Shown: positions 21,166-32,400 of the stretch, one piece after another
How the letters are laid out: each line of letters begins with the position of its first letter
Numbering within the stretch: position 1 is the first letter of the stretch
Source: Bombardia bombarda
Taxonomy: Eukaryota > Ascomycota > Sordariomycetes > Sordariales > Lasiosphaeriaceae
Direction of reading: 5' to 3'
Assembly (NCBI GenBank): GCA_030512295.1
Contig: JAULSR010000001.1
Span: forward strand, 2,170,001-2,234,000
DNA length: 64,000 bases
Notes under the pieces: model-generated
Told to the model about the DNA's origin: nothing
The model's database searches: none
The model's input: only the letters and a program-made list of their open reading frames with translations
Translations under genes and position numbers: made by a program

Positions 21166-22754
21166 TCAACCCCCCCTCACCACCCCCATCCCCCAGCCGC
21201 TCCACATCCCCCACCCCTTCCCCTTCTCCATCTTCGACAACGCCGCCCACATCGCACTCCCCAAGATCAGCCCACACCCCACCAGACTCACGGCGCCCAT
21301 CCGATGCCCAAACACCCACCGATCAAACCCCGCCGCAAACAACATGTGCGTGTACAGCATCGCCGTCGCCCGATTCGACTTCTCCCCGCCCAGCCCCGAC
21401 GTCAGCATGAACTGCATAATAAACCCCGACAGCCCCAGCGACAGCAGCAGCAGCCACTGGTACGCCGACGCCGGCAGCCCGAACCGTATCCCCGGCTGGC
21501 CGACGCCCATGAGCGGCGCCGCCGTCAGCGCCGTCGTGCTGACGATGGTGCACCAGACGGCAAAGTAATTGACGCTGATGAGCGGGTGCGCGCGCTTGCC
21601 GATCCAGCGGATCATGGTGTAGGCGCCCGCCGCGCCCATGACGCCGATCAGGGCCCAGCCGATGCCCCATAGGCGCTCGGTGGGTGTGGGCTCGTCGGCG
21701 CCGGGGTGCGACATGGTCGAGTTGTCGTTGGTTCCTCGCAGGACGATACTTCCGCTGTCGATTGGGCCAACGGCACCACTGTTGCTGTTGTCTGATGAGC
21801 TGGCAAACAGTGCGGTCGGCCTGGCGATGAGAATGACACCCGCCAGGGCGATGAAGGAAGCCAGCTGCTCCCTGCGGGTGAACGGGTCCTTGAGCACGAC
21901 ATGGCATATGTAGCCCGACACGCTCGGGGCGAGGAAGGTGATGACGGTGGCCTCGGCCAGCGGCAGGTAAATCATGCTTTGCCACATCGGGAAGATTCCA
22001 AACTTTTTTCAGCAGTCAGTCAGTTCACTGTCAGTCAAACAGACACGGGAGACATTGATCTTGGCAAGCAACGGGAAACTCGTCCCGCCCAGAGGGCAAG
22101 GCAACAGAGCCATGCTCTGGACAAGAAAGATGATAGCAAGTAAGCAAACAAAACACAACGTACGAATCCAGTGAGGCCTCTAGCCACAAGCAACCACCTC
22201 ACCTCCTTGGCACCAAAGGGAAAGAAGGGCACCTTGGTCCAGTACATGTAGATGCAGCTCAAGACGGCCGTGATGCTCATGCGCGCAAAGAGGATCTGGA
22301 ACGGGTGCATGCCCTCCCCGTCCAGCTCGAGGAGGCGGGCAGCCAGGTTCATCAGGGCGCCAAACAGCTGCGCTGATCCGACCAGGATCACCCCTCTGTT
22401 CCTGCCCCAGAACTTGCTCCATGAGCCTGCCAACGAGGACTTCCAAGTCCGTCGGCGGAGATGACGATGACGATGAGGAGGAGGATGGGGGACCGGGGAC
22501 AAGGCTCGCGAGTGAGCCGGCGATAGCCGACCCCCAGTGGATATCAGACGACTGGGCGATAGCGACAGTGAGCGAAACGCACCTGGGCCGCGGCTGGCGC
22601 CAAGGAGTGACGATGACGTCTTGCTGTGGCCGGCCGCGTCTTCCATCGAGGGAAGACGGTCGATGATGTCCTCCTCATTATCATCGCTGTCTTCTTGGTC
22701 GAGGAGTCTCTCTTTTGAAACATTCGTTTGGGGCGCTAGGATAAAGGGGGACAT
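21166..22754 (-). CDS. EamA/DMT-family transporter (two EamA repeats)
   Basis: Two exons, 22164-22754 and 21166-22002, give 475 residues. A hydrophilic N-terminal tail (about 120 residues, Ser/Arg-rich) precedes about ten membrane segments. Exon 1 has the first EamA half (GVILVGSAQLFGALMNLAAR, PFQILFARMSITAVLSCIYM); the splice restores the hallmark ARGLTGF|FGIFPMWQSMIYLPLAEAT, then VITFLAPSVSGY. The second half follows a polar loop and begins WGIGWALIGVMGAAGAYTMI. The family moves drugs or metabolites, including nucleotide sugars; the substrate cannot be read from sequence. An in-frame Met 27 codons upstream (22835) is an alternative start; the downstream Met was chosen because the tail before it is not conserved-looking. 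The intron carries no oddity. Confidence 0.87.
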
Positions 22755-24392
22755 TGCCGTTCCGTTCCGGAACCATGCCACGCAAGTCTCGTGTCGTGTT
22801 ACAAGAAGGAAAACAGTGGGAAATGCGGCGGGCAAGCCGGACGACGGAACGCGGGCAGTAATAAGTCGGTACCGAGATGGGGATGGCCCGGTTGCCTAGC
22901 TAGCTGACTGACTGACTGTCTGACGAGCACAGGTTGTTTAAGTGGTAAGAGAAATGAAGACACCCGTTTGAAACACCCGTTTGAAGTATCTCTGATAATA
23001 GAACGGGATGGGAATATGGAGTATGTCAGGTCTAATCAAAAGACAGAGCAAACGGTGACGAAAGAAGAGACATCAACATCCTATACCAGTTGTTGATGAG
23101 AGAGTAAGTATGTCGTAAAATGAAAAAGAGATGTAATGAAAAAATGACATGAGAGAGAAAGAAAAAGGGTTTACTAATGAAGCACGTCGAATGTGGAGAG
23201 AAGAACGCTATCGCCGGCCTTCCTTAGGTAGCCGGCCCACGCCCGCAGGCTGCATATTCCCCGGTCCTCCTCTCTGGGGAGGAGTATGGATAACGCGTGT
23301 GTGTCGGGCTGGGCGCCTCTCATGGTTCGGATGCTGTTCCTGTGTGGCAAGCTGGGTTCGGTAGCCGACCCGATATCGCACATCATCCATTCTCCATGGT
23401 TAAAAATGCAGAAGAGTGACCATGGCCCTGCGTTGGCTCCTTGACGGCGGGGAAACTTCCGAAGCTAACACCCAGTCAATCCCCAATTATGGCGTATTTG
23501 CAGCGTCATCACATCCGGGGTGGCCAACAGCACCCACCACTGAAGAGGACGAAGATTAGAAAGGTTGGGCGGCTCTCGGTGGGGGTAAGGATACAGTAAT
23601 CGATGCCGACGGGCAGGGCAGAAATGGAAAGGGACAAAGCCGGCCAGACTTATTGCCGGGCTTGGGGGCATGTGAGCGCCTGCCTCTTTCAGCACGTGGC
23701 CGTTAGGTTGATTGGGAGGGACCCAATCAAATCAAGTACATTAGAAGATTCATGCCGATAGATCCGTTCAAATTGAAACAAACATATATCCGTGCGTGCA
23801 TCATCAATGTTGAGGCTCGAACATTTTTCGGTGGTACATACCGCGTCTCAGTCTCGGGTACCTACCGACATCCGTCGTTCGTGACATGGCTGAGCCGAGA
23901 TTGCCGAGCGGGATACTACAATAGGAGTAGTATACATAACACAGAATGTCGTACGGACCACCAGACTTGAGCCAACAGTTTCCGTCTATCAAACCGCCAG
24001 CCCAAACGCAAAACCAGAAAAATACACATGCTACGATGCTTCAATCCCTCTCATTCCACCGAGTTCTTCTCATACAATGCAGTCTCTAGCCAATCAATAC
24101 CTCTGTATGAAAATGCATGAAAACATTGGAGATATGAAATTCTACATACGTAATGAGTGGTGACACCTCCTGCAAAAGATCGTGTACTCAGTCTGTATGC
24201 TTGGGACCTTGTAATCTCCTAACCCAGGTATGTCCCCAACCGTTTCCGGAATATTTACTGGTTAACCTCCCCTGGATTGATTCGGATAGCCCTGGACTCT
24301 TGACAATGACGCGCTTTATTGCCCAAACAAAGACGGCAGTCTACCTAGCATCTCCAACTTGTTCCAAATCTTATTCGTAAAGACGTGAAAAC
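22755..24392. other. 1.6 kb divergent intergenic region
   Basis: Upstream of the transporter (leftward) and of the macro-domain locus (rightward). It is richer in A+T than the genes. Short open frames lack features. Confidence 0.6.
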
Positions 24393-25135
24393 ATGCCGCC
24401 CAAGAAGTGACCCGCCGAAGACCAAGCAGGAGGAGGCCGTGACGCCAAGAAACCCCGAAAGGGCAGCAAAGAAGCGGCGGCACCAGATGAGAAAGAATTC
24501 AACAGAAGACGCATCCATATATATCCAGGAACAACCAACCCACCACCACCACCACCACCACCAGCCTCCCGCAACGTCCACATCATCGACCAACCCGGCG
24601 ACCTCTTCAACGCCCCTCCCAACTCCATCCTCATCCACGCCTGCAACTGCGTCGGCTCGTGGGGCGGCGGCATCGCCGCCGCCTTCGCGCGACAATACCC
24701 CGAAGCCATAAGATATACAAGGCGTTCTGCCAGGCCGCGCAGAAGCAGCCGCACAGGCTCGCCGGACGAGCGCTGCTCATCCCGCCGCCGCCGCCTGCCG
24801 AAAAGAATCCAACCGCTGAGAGCCAGAAGCAGCACTACATCAGCTGTCCCCCCACGAGCAGGCTCAGCAGCGGGTACCACGATCCGTTTGACGAGCTGCT
24901 CCATGCCACTTGGTGGAGCTTGAACGACCTGTTTCGTGAGATTGCCGCGATCAAGGGGGTCAAGTTCCAGGACATCAGGATGTGTCGCATCAACTCGGGG
25001 ATCTTCAACGTGCAGTGGCAGTTTACCAAGGCGGTGGTTGAGACGGTTAGGCTGAAGGAGGAGGACTTTCCGGATGGGAGTGGCAACTTTCCTGCTACTG
25101 ATACTGTGGCGTATTATCCTCTTGGGACGGCTTAA
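24393..25135 (+). pseudogene. POA1: Macro-domain protein, Poa1-like (ADP-ribose-1''-phosphate phosphatase), apparently broken
   Basis: The macro fold is clear: HIIDQPGDLF, then ILIHACNCVGSWGGGIAAAFARQYPEA (positions about 24572-24707), then KIYKAFCQAAQ, ending near the conserved RINSGIFNVQW. The HACN...GSWGGGIA loop and INSGIF match yeast Poa1, which removes phosphate from ADP-ribose-1''-phosphate from tRNA splicing. Two lesions are seen. First, the only upstream in-frame ATG (24393) is followed after five codons (MPPKK) by TGA at 24408; removing a possible 60-nt intron (24407-24466, weak donor GTGACC) would bypass it. Second, the frame shifts at 24707-24709: PEA and KIYKAF lie in different frames, with one base missing where a Tyr codon (PEAYKIY) is expected, and no splice signals are nearby. 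The lysine-rich N-terminal linker and downstream frame stay intact, so the damage is recent or a consensus error. Confidence 0.7.
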
Positions 25136-25644
25136 AGGCTCTGAGGGGGAAAAGGTGGAAGCGGTGGATTTGGTTTCATAGGCCTCTGGATTTGTAGGTG
25201 ACCATCACTGCTCTGAGTAAGTTAGGATGTATTCGCAGGTTATAGAATGGTCTTTCTGGTGGTGTCCCCGAGCAAAGGCAGTTTGTATTGCCATGACTGA
25301 TCTGAAATACCGTTAAACTGATAGGACCCGCTCGTCCAAGTAGTATGATAAACTGTTTGTCAACTTTTGATTCTGTGTAATGTAATCCTTCGTTCTCTTA
25401 CCATATGGCCATCCTTCCATAGATACCAAAACGTAAAACGCCACTGCGTACCAACCTGGACCAACCTGGGCTTCTCGTCGAGTGAAAACTGCCCTCCCGA
25501 AGCCGAGTAAAAATAACAAGGAAAAAAAAAAAGATAAAACCGCACGCTATGCATATAACATCCCGACAACCTGGTAAAATAAACCAAACACAGCCATAAA
25601 GCAAGCCGAGGCCAAACCAACCTCCCCCCCTCTTCTCACCTCCC
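25136..25644. other. Convergent 3' region, macro locus / TAF13
   Basis: About 510 bp holding both 3' UTRs. No gene or repeat of note. Confidence 0.55.
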
Positions 25645-26255
25645 CTACCTCCTCTTAGCAGCAGTCCCAATATCTGCCTCCGCATCCAAATCATCATCCC
25701 CCTCATCCAGCTCCTCCTCCACCTGCCTGGGCCGCTTCGTGCCCCTACTCCCACCAGTAGTGCTCCCAGCACCACCCCCACCCTCAGCCTTCTTCTCCGC
25801 CTGCTTCTCCTCCCTATCAGCGTCGCGCAGGAACTGGTCCTCGATGCTAAAGTTCTTGCGCGCCGCCTCGATCTCCTTCTTCTTCTCAAACACCTCCTGG
25901 ATCTTGCCCATGTATACCGGGTTGCGGCGCATGGCAAACTCAAAGTCCTCGAATTTCACCTTTTGGCGGCCGGCGTGGTGCGCGGCGCGCGTCGCCTCGA
26001 AACCCACGCCCTGGATGAAGTCGGTGATGATCTCGTCCAGGACGCGCACCGTGTCAGGCAGGGGGGCCTTGACGTCGCCGTGGCCGTAGAGGAGCTGGGC
26101 GACTGTTTGGGGGGGGTGGTGGGTGTTGAGTATGGGTGTTTTTGGGGGAGGGGGAAGGGGGAAGGGGGAAGGGGGAAGGGGGGGAAACACATACGCTCGT
26201 TGTGGTTGAAGTTTTGTTTGCCGACATTCTTGCCGGCGCGCGCGCGGGGCTCCAT
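25645..26255 (-). CDS. TAF13: TFIID subunit TAF13
   Basis: Two exons, 26195-26255 and 25645-26102, give 172 residues. Exon 1 is basic (MEPRARAGKNVGKQNF); the splice within one codon yields NELAQLLYGHGDVKAPLPDT, the start of the histone fold. The fold continues TVRVLDEIITDFIQGV ... KVKFEDFEFAMRRNPVYMGK and ends with a charged helix (EVFEKKKEIEAARKNFS). TAF13 pairs with TAF11 through this fold in TFIID and contacts TBP. The C-terminal 60 residues are acidic and basic low-complexity with KRPR-type basic motifs that may serve as a nuclear signal. The intron contains a GGGGGAA repeat. It is divergent from KSH1. Confidence 0.95.
26144..26186 (+). repeat. GGGGGAA repeat inside the TAF13 intron
   Basis: About five copies of a 7-nt purine unit on the plus strand. 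On the sense strand this forms the pyrimidine tract of the intron. Confidence 0.88.
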
Positions 26256-27069
26256 TTTGGGTGGGAGGAGGAGAGGGCGGCGAGGGAGGTGAAGGTGTGT
26301 GTTTGTAATGAGTGAGTGAGCGAGTGAGTGAGTAGTGGGGTTCACTTTTCCGATGAGATGGTGATGAGGATGATAATTGTCCGCCGACAGTGGTGGGCGA
26401 CGCGTGATGGCGAGCTTCGTAGCCTGCGCAATGAGAGAGCCTGGCCGAATCAATCAGGTAGCACTGGCAGGACAAATAGAAGTTAACGTCAAGCTCAAGG
26501 ACAATGAACTTGCCAAGGCTGTGTTTTGTTGGACGACTAACAGTCGCCAGATAGCTCGATGTTCTCACCTTAGTCGTGAGAAAGGCTGAGGTTCCATTGG
26601 GGCTCTCGAATTCGTAGTAGCGTCGTGTAACACTAACAGGAGCAGCCCCACAGGCCTTCACGCCCGCTGCGGGGTTGACGGTTCTAGCCGCAAAACATAC
26701 CGGGGGGGTTGTCCTCGCTAAACTTCTGGCCGACGTCCCCTGGGAAGGTTCAGCCGTGCACCTGTGGAAAATATGTTGTTCCAGGGGGGGGAGCTATGAC
26801 ACCCTGGCCTCAAAGCCCGAGCTGCCTGTCTTGTCCAATCACGAACCACAAACAGCTAGCACCACCAACCAACGACGACGGCAGCGCACTCAACTTGAAG
26901 ACCTACGTAGACGACTTCACCAACCCAACCGTACACGACATCATCACCAACCGCACACACATCACACGAACGAGGCCCGTCGCAATAAAGGGGAGATCAA
27001 CCATCTGGACCTCGAATTCTATATCCTCCTAGCAACGACACCGCGCGCGCGCGCGCCACCCATCAAAAG
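26256..27069. promoter_or_regulatory. Divergent promoter, TAF13 / KSH1
   Basis: 814 bp separate the two start codons. A CCAAT box lies at 26835-26839, about 235 bp upstream of KSH1. Open frames crossing this stretch have no family features. Confidence 0.5.
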
Positions 27070-27594
27070 ATGGTAAGCCAGCCAGCCAGCCAGCCTCCGA
27101 GCGAAAGGAACCGATGGGAGAAGGGGCATCGCTTCAAGCAACCACCATACCCTTCTCTTTCCCCCTTCCTTCGCTCTGGCAATCAAGACCGAACCGAATT
27201 GCACATGACTGACAAACAGCAAAACAGACTGCCCTCTTCAACTTCCAGAGCCTGTTGCTCGTCATTCTCCTCTCCATCTGCACCGCAACCTACGTGCACC
27301 AGATATTCCCCGCCGTGCTGGATCGGAACAAGGATGGGTGAGTTCTTGCGCTTTTTCTTCTTTGTTTTTCTAGGTATATTGTTTTAACACGTTTCAACCA
27401 TAACAGTTTCACCGGCATCTTCTGGAAGTGCGCGAGGATAGGGGAGAGGTTAAGTCCATATATAAGCTTATGTTGCGTGCTCATGGCGGTAAGTTGTCTG
27501 TCTGTGCGGTGTGTCTACTAGACATCATGGACTGTTTTTTATCTTTCCAGAATGCTGACCATAAGTCTAGGCCTCCATGTTTGTCGGTAACTAA
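27070..27594 (+). CDS. KSH1: Kish/TMEM167-family small Golgi membrane protein
   Basis: Four coding exons: 27070-27072, 27228-27337, 27407-27488 and 27571-27594, giving 72 residues, exactly the family's usual size. Exon 1 contributes only the ATG (ATG|GTAAGC); exon 2 gives TALFNFQSLLLVILLSICTA and YVHQIFPAVLDRNKDG; exon 3 gives FTGIFWKCARIGERLSPYIS; exon 4 ends ASMFVGN. Two membrane helices and the FWKCARIGER loop are hallmarks of Kish. In yeast KSH1 is essential and acts early in the secretory pathway. All junctions are GT-AG and in phase. The gene would be missed by simple open-frame searches because no exon exceeds 110 nt. Confidence 0.95.
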
Positions 27595-29065
27595 AAAAAA
27601 GAATGCAAGAATACACACCAATATACCCATCTACCTACTTTCCTACCTACCCACCTACCTACCTAAGGGTATACCTACCCTATACCGCGTAGAGCAGAGG
27701 AGATGATGGGACGGGAACGAGTACCTTGCCTGGAACTTCATCATCATAATGACCATATGCCTCCTTCAGAGCACTTCGGACAGACAGCAAGGCGTCCACT
27801 CAGCCCCTATTTTGCTCTCTTTCCTTTTACCCACACGGGCATCTTTGACGCAAAGCGGAGTTTTGGGACGTGGCTTGGTTTATCTTCTATTTTAAGCAAG
27901 ATATTGGGGTTAGACGGACGGACGGACGGACGGAGAACACACGGCGCCAACGTCATAGGGGCGCATTGCATATTGTTGTTTTTGCTTTCCCTTCTGGTTC
28001 TTGACAACCGAGTAATAGAGGCGGGCAGGCAGGATAGGGGACATGTTAAGAGGCTCGACACCACTGGGCGCCATTCGGTTGGTCATTAGTTACTGCCTGC
28101 TTTCTCGGTACATATGGGGCGGTGACTGCAACTTCGTTGTCTGTCTTAGCTAAGTGGGATGGGATGGGATAAGCGTCCTGGTTAATGAAGATAACGTCTA
28201 TCTATCTTTCAAGCCCGTCCGAGCGCATGCGCCGAAAGGGCAACGTGTGGGCTGGATGGACAGACGAACAGATTGGTGGATTAAGAGACAGAAGAATGGG
28301 ATGAATGTGATGGGGCGGCGTTTTCCCGCCGAGCCACAGTAACTCAGGCCGATTATCATTATCTTGTTTCCATATTCCCTCCCCTCTTTGCCTACCCATC
28401 AGGCGGTAGTAATGCCTGATTTTCTATCGGTTTTATTTACCTACCTCTATACGGTTTCACAGGATACTCTCAGCATTGTTACCACCACAACCTACCACAA
28501 CCACTTTAATGCAGGACGTCGTGTTTCTTGTACATGATTGGGCACCACCCGAGGTTCCCGTGCAATCGCTCGTTCATTCATCCTCCTCGAACCTCCCCCT
28601 TGCACGCTAACAGCTCATCGGACAGTAATAGTCTGAGATCGGATTGGTGGTTGTTCGTAGCAAAGGTGAAAAGCATTCTCGTCCATCATCATCAGCCATG
28701 ACGATGACGGCAACGACAACGACAACGACACCGACTCACTCACTCACCTGCCCCCGTTTCATCACACCTGCCATGCCTTGCCCCCTGCGATATACGCGGT
28801 GGTATGCATGATGGGCTCACTATACGAACTACCACATTCCCACACTAATAACTGCTCTCTCGTCCAGTCCAGTCCAGTCCACCCCATGACCGCGAATGAC
28901 TGCATGTCTCAATGTTACTACCTGCGGTTTTAGTTTTGTTCCGCCTACGTAACCTCACGCCTCGCCTTACCTTATGCACATCATACCCGTAGTTCTACAT
29001 GTAAGGTAGTAGTACCGCTTGCTGTACGTTGGTCGCCGCCGGTTTTATCCACCAATAACGCAAAA

Positions 29066-29070
<5 letters not shown>

Positions 29071-29118
<48 letters not shown>
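29071..29118 (+). repeat. (GT)24 microsatellite
   Basis: An unbroken GT dinucleotide run of about 48 bp in the gene-free stretch; such alternating purine-pyrimidine runs can adopt Z-DNA. Confidence 0.97.
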
Positions 29119-29119
<1 letters not shown>

Positions 29120-29475
29120 GTGGTTGCACACGCTTTTCTCTGTGTCGCACGGCCGTAATTTGTGTATGTGTACGTGTGTTGCTCGGATGCTGGATCCGAG
29201 AGGACCGTCGTTTTACGGATATATCTACATTTTCTCTCTCTTTCTCTCATCCCCGTGATAACTGTCTGCCTGTCTAGTAGTTGCCCGGGGTATATAGATT
29301 AGGAGAAGCAGGCGTGTGTACCATCTTGTGGGTTTGTGTGTGATGTTGAGTATGCGTGTGTAACAGCCGTCGTTGGCGAGCGAAGAGAGGCAAACCGAAT
29401 TGGGCTCACAAGACACAAAGCGGAAGGGACCCAACAGTGAATGTACCGGCGTAAGCACATCTGTTATTTAACGAG

Positions 29476-29489
29476 CCCCCCCCCCCCCC
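29476..29489 (+). repeat. C14 homopolymer
   Basis: An unbroken run of 14 C. Confidence 0.92.
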
Positions 29490-32400
29490 AGAAATTTAAG
29501 GCGAGAAAAATAAGCTCCACCAACAGCGGGACCGTTGGTGGTACTTGATGGCAGGAGATGGCGGAAAGTGAGCAGAACTGAGGCCATCCCGAGGTCGTAC
29601 CTTCCTTCCACGGTATATAAGCCCCAGGCCAACCACGCGTCCGAGTAAGAAGCGGGATCTTTGTTATTCAGATAAATTTTCTGGTGGTATCGTAAAACAA
29701 ACGACATCAGCAAAGGCGTGTGGGGACTTGAGCTTGCTTGTTTCCAAATTTCAACACCATCGATGCCCACGGTGTATATGGCAGTCTGTCATCGTCGGTG
29801 ACGCATACACAAACACATACCAAGTATCTGGAGCTTTTGTTTCCGATTCACTCGAAACTGTCTCTCACTCGTAGCCATCCATCCCATCTCTATAGCTAGC
29901 CAATACCCGCCTCATCGCGGATATACCCAGCTAGGTAAGGTACATATGTAGACAGACAGACAAACGCCATACCTTTAGGCAACGGATACGAGAAGATGAC
30001 TACGTTTGAAAGCAGTGACTTTGTTCAACATATCATCTATTTGGTCCCTAATGCAGCACGGATATTAAAATCGACGTAGCTCATGCTTGTGCACTCTCAC
30101 ACACACTCTCTACTGCGTGATTGACTATAACTGGGGTCCTTGGCGCAAGATACTCGGGAGATCTCCCAGATGACGAGATCGACTGGATGGGGTAGCATGG
30201 CGAAAGCTGCCATCTCGTAGGTAGTGTGATGCGAAGAGATTGGTTTTTAATATAAAACACCTACCACATTAACCTCTCCTATCCACTTGAGAGCTTATTA
30301 GTGTAGATACTTAGATATCTGTAGATCTGCAATGTTTATCACACGGCGTATCCGACGGAGCCATCGCTGCCCAGCCCAGGACTATTACTCGCATATTCGT
30401 ACATCCCACATACATGCAATGCATGCCGCGTGACCGACACACACTCCCTAACTGCAGATGTACTGCTCGTGATTTGTGATTCGTGATTCGGGATCCATTC
30501 ACGGCATTCATTCTCTGAGCATCCAGGCCCAACTTCAGTGGTGTGTGTGTGCACAGGTAGGTGTGTGGCGAGTGTTGCCGATCCCCAAGCTTGTCGCTCC
30601 CCCTCGTCACCCAATCCCGTGATCCCACCAACTTTGTTACCTCTCTGGGGTTTGAAGTGAGGATCGTCGGCTCGGTTCTTTTGCGGTTCTTTTCCTGTTG
30701 TCGGGGCTGTTGAGTTTGAAAGCCAAACGGGGGTGGTGAACGATAAGATAAGGTGCTCCATGATCAAAGGAGAGACGACACACCAGGGGGTGGCTGTAAC
30801 GCGCCAACTAAAAGCTGTATCCGCCCTATTATCTCAGCTGATATCCGCAACTGCAGATTCACCTGATCTTTGACAAGGTTTAGGGGCCCTTTGACAAAAG
30901 GAAATAATACGAATATGTAGTATGAAGCTAGTGGCAGTAAATTAGCCATGGCTGATAAAACCGCGCCTCAGCTGCGGCCGCTCCGAAATAGCCGCTATCT
31001 CCAGTTATGTGCGCGAAATCTTGGTTTGAAGTGAATACTAAGAATCAGCATAAGCACTGACTGTGGTGATTGTGCGGCGAGGCGCTTGCTCGCTGCCTGG
31101 GGAAACACTGTCGTTATGGTATTGGTGGTTTGATAGGTTTCTCGGATTATTTACGGAATAGAGCCGCCTACAGGATCAACACCACAGCGCATGAGTGCAG
31201 CACCCAATCTTAGTATCTAGGTACCATGGAAAATGTCCAAGCGCCTGTTGGGTCGAGTGAGTGAGTGAGAGGAGCCCCGCACCCCCCTTCCTGTTTCAAG
31301 CTCCTTGGGCGGTCAGACGGTAAGAGTGTCTCTCTCCACAAAGGCATTATTTCATCTTGGTACACCTAGGATGCACAACACCTATTCAGTACGTATGACT
31401 TGTCTGCTGTGGTTTCGTATGTTGGACGTTTGCTTGAACGCACGAACGTACACAGTAATTTGCGGAGCGAGAGCGAGATGAGGAGAAAGGGGCAGCATGC
31501 CCCCTTGTCTCTTACACCATGCTGAGTCGCTGACGGGCATGTTTTAAAGGTAGGTACCCTCATCCTTCCTCCGTTGTAAAGGGCCCAACCGAAAAGCGCC
31601 AAGGGCGGATTCATCAGGGCGGCTTCCAAAAATTCTATGACTGGGGGGCGTGAATGGTTCTAGCGCGTCTGACGCCCTCCTCCAGGTATCCGGGTGAGAG
31701 AGCTATTGTTAGAAGCACCACCCAAAGACACCACACTATCCCCGGGTTCCCCTTGTCGAACCCAATATTCGAACGAGTCTGGATGGACAAAAAAGTCTGA
31801 AGTCGGCGGGGACCACTGACAAGTTGGCGATCGACATGAAACGGTCCGGGCAGATCGGGTCTGGGCATCAACCCACCGAGACAGCCTTAGGAACTTTCTT
31901 GTTGCTCTCGAGATGTGACGATAGGACTATGTTAAATATGTATGAACACTATGAAGCCGGATGGTGGTGGTGGTAGTGGTCACACGCCGGTTGGTGCAGG
32001 ATGCCATGGCTTGAGAGATGTGCCAGGTGCTCTACTAAGTAGTTCTTTACCCGGTTGGGCTCTTGTCATACATTCGCACATTCCCCTCGAACGGGGAGAG
32101 TAGTACGAACCTCGAATGCTGACCAATAGCCCGGTTATTAAGCATTAATCTTTAGATTACCGAGGTACGGGCAGCAGGCGGCGGCGTCGGCGGTATCCGT
32201 AGCTGTTAGCGGCGGGATCGGGCCGGTGGTGAGTTGGTGAAGCCTTATTTATTAACGACACAGGTACATGGGATGGTCATGGACCTCTCCTGAAAGCCTG
32301 GCTTGCCTACTTACCTAGTTTTGACGATCCCAGGCCTGATGGAGCGGGGTGAAGTTGAGGTGTGTGAGAATCGGCTTCCGGCATGCCTTCTGTGATAGGT

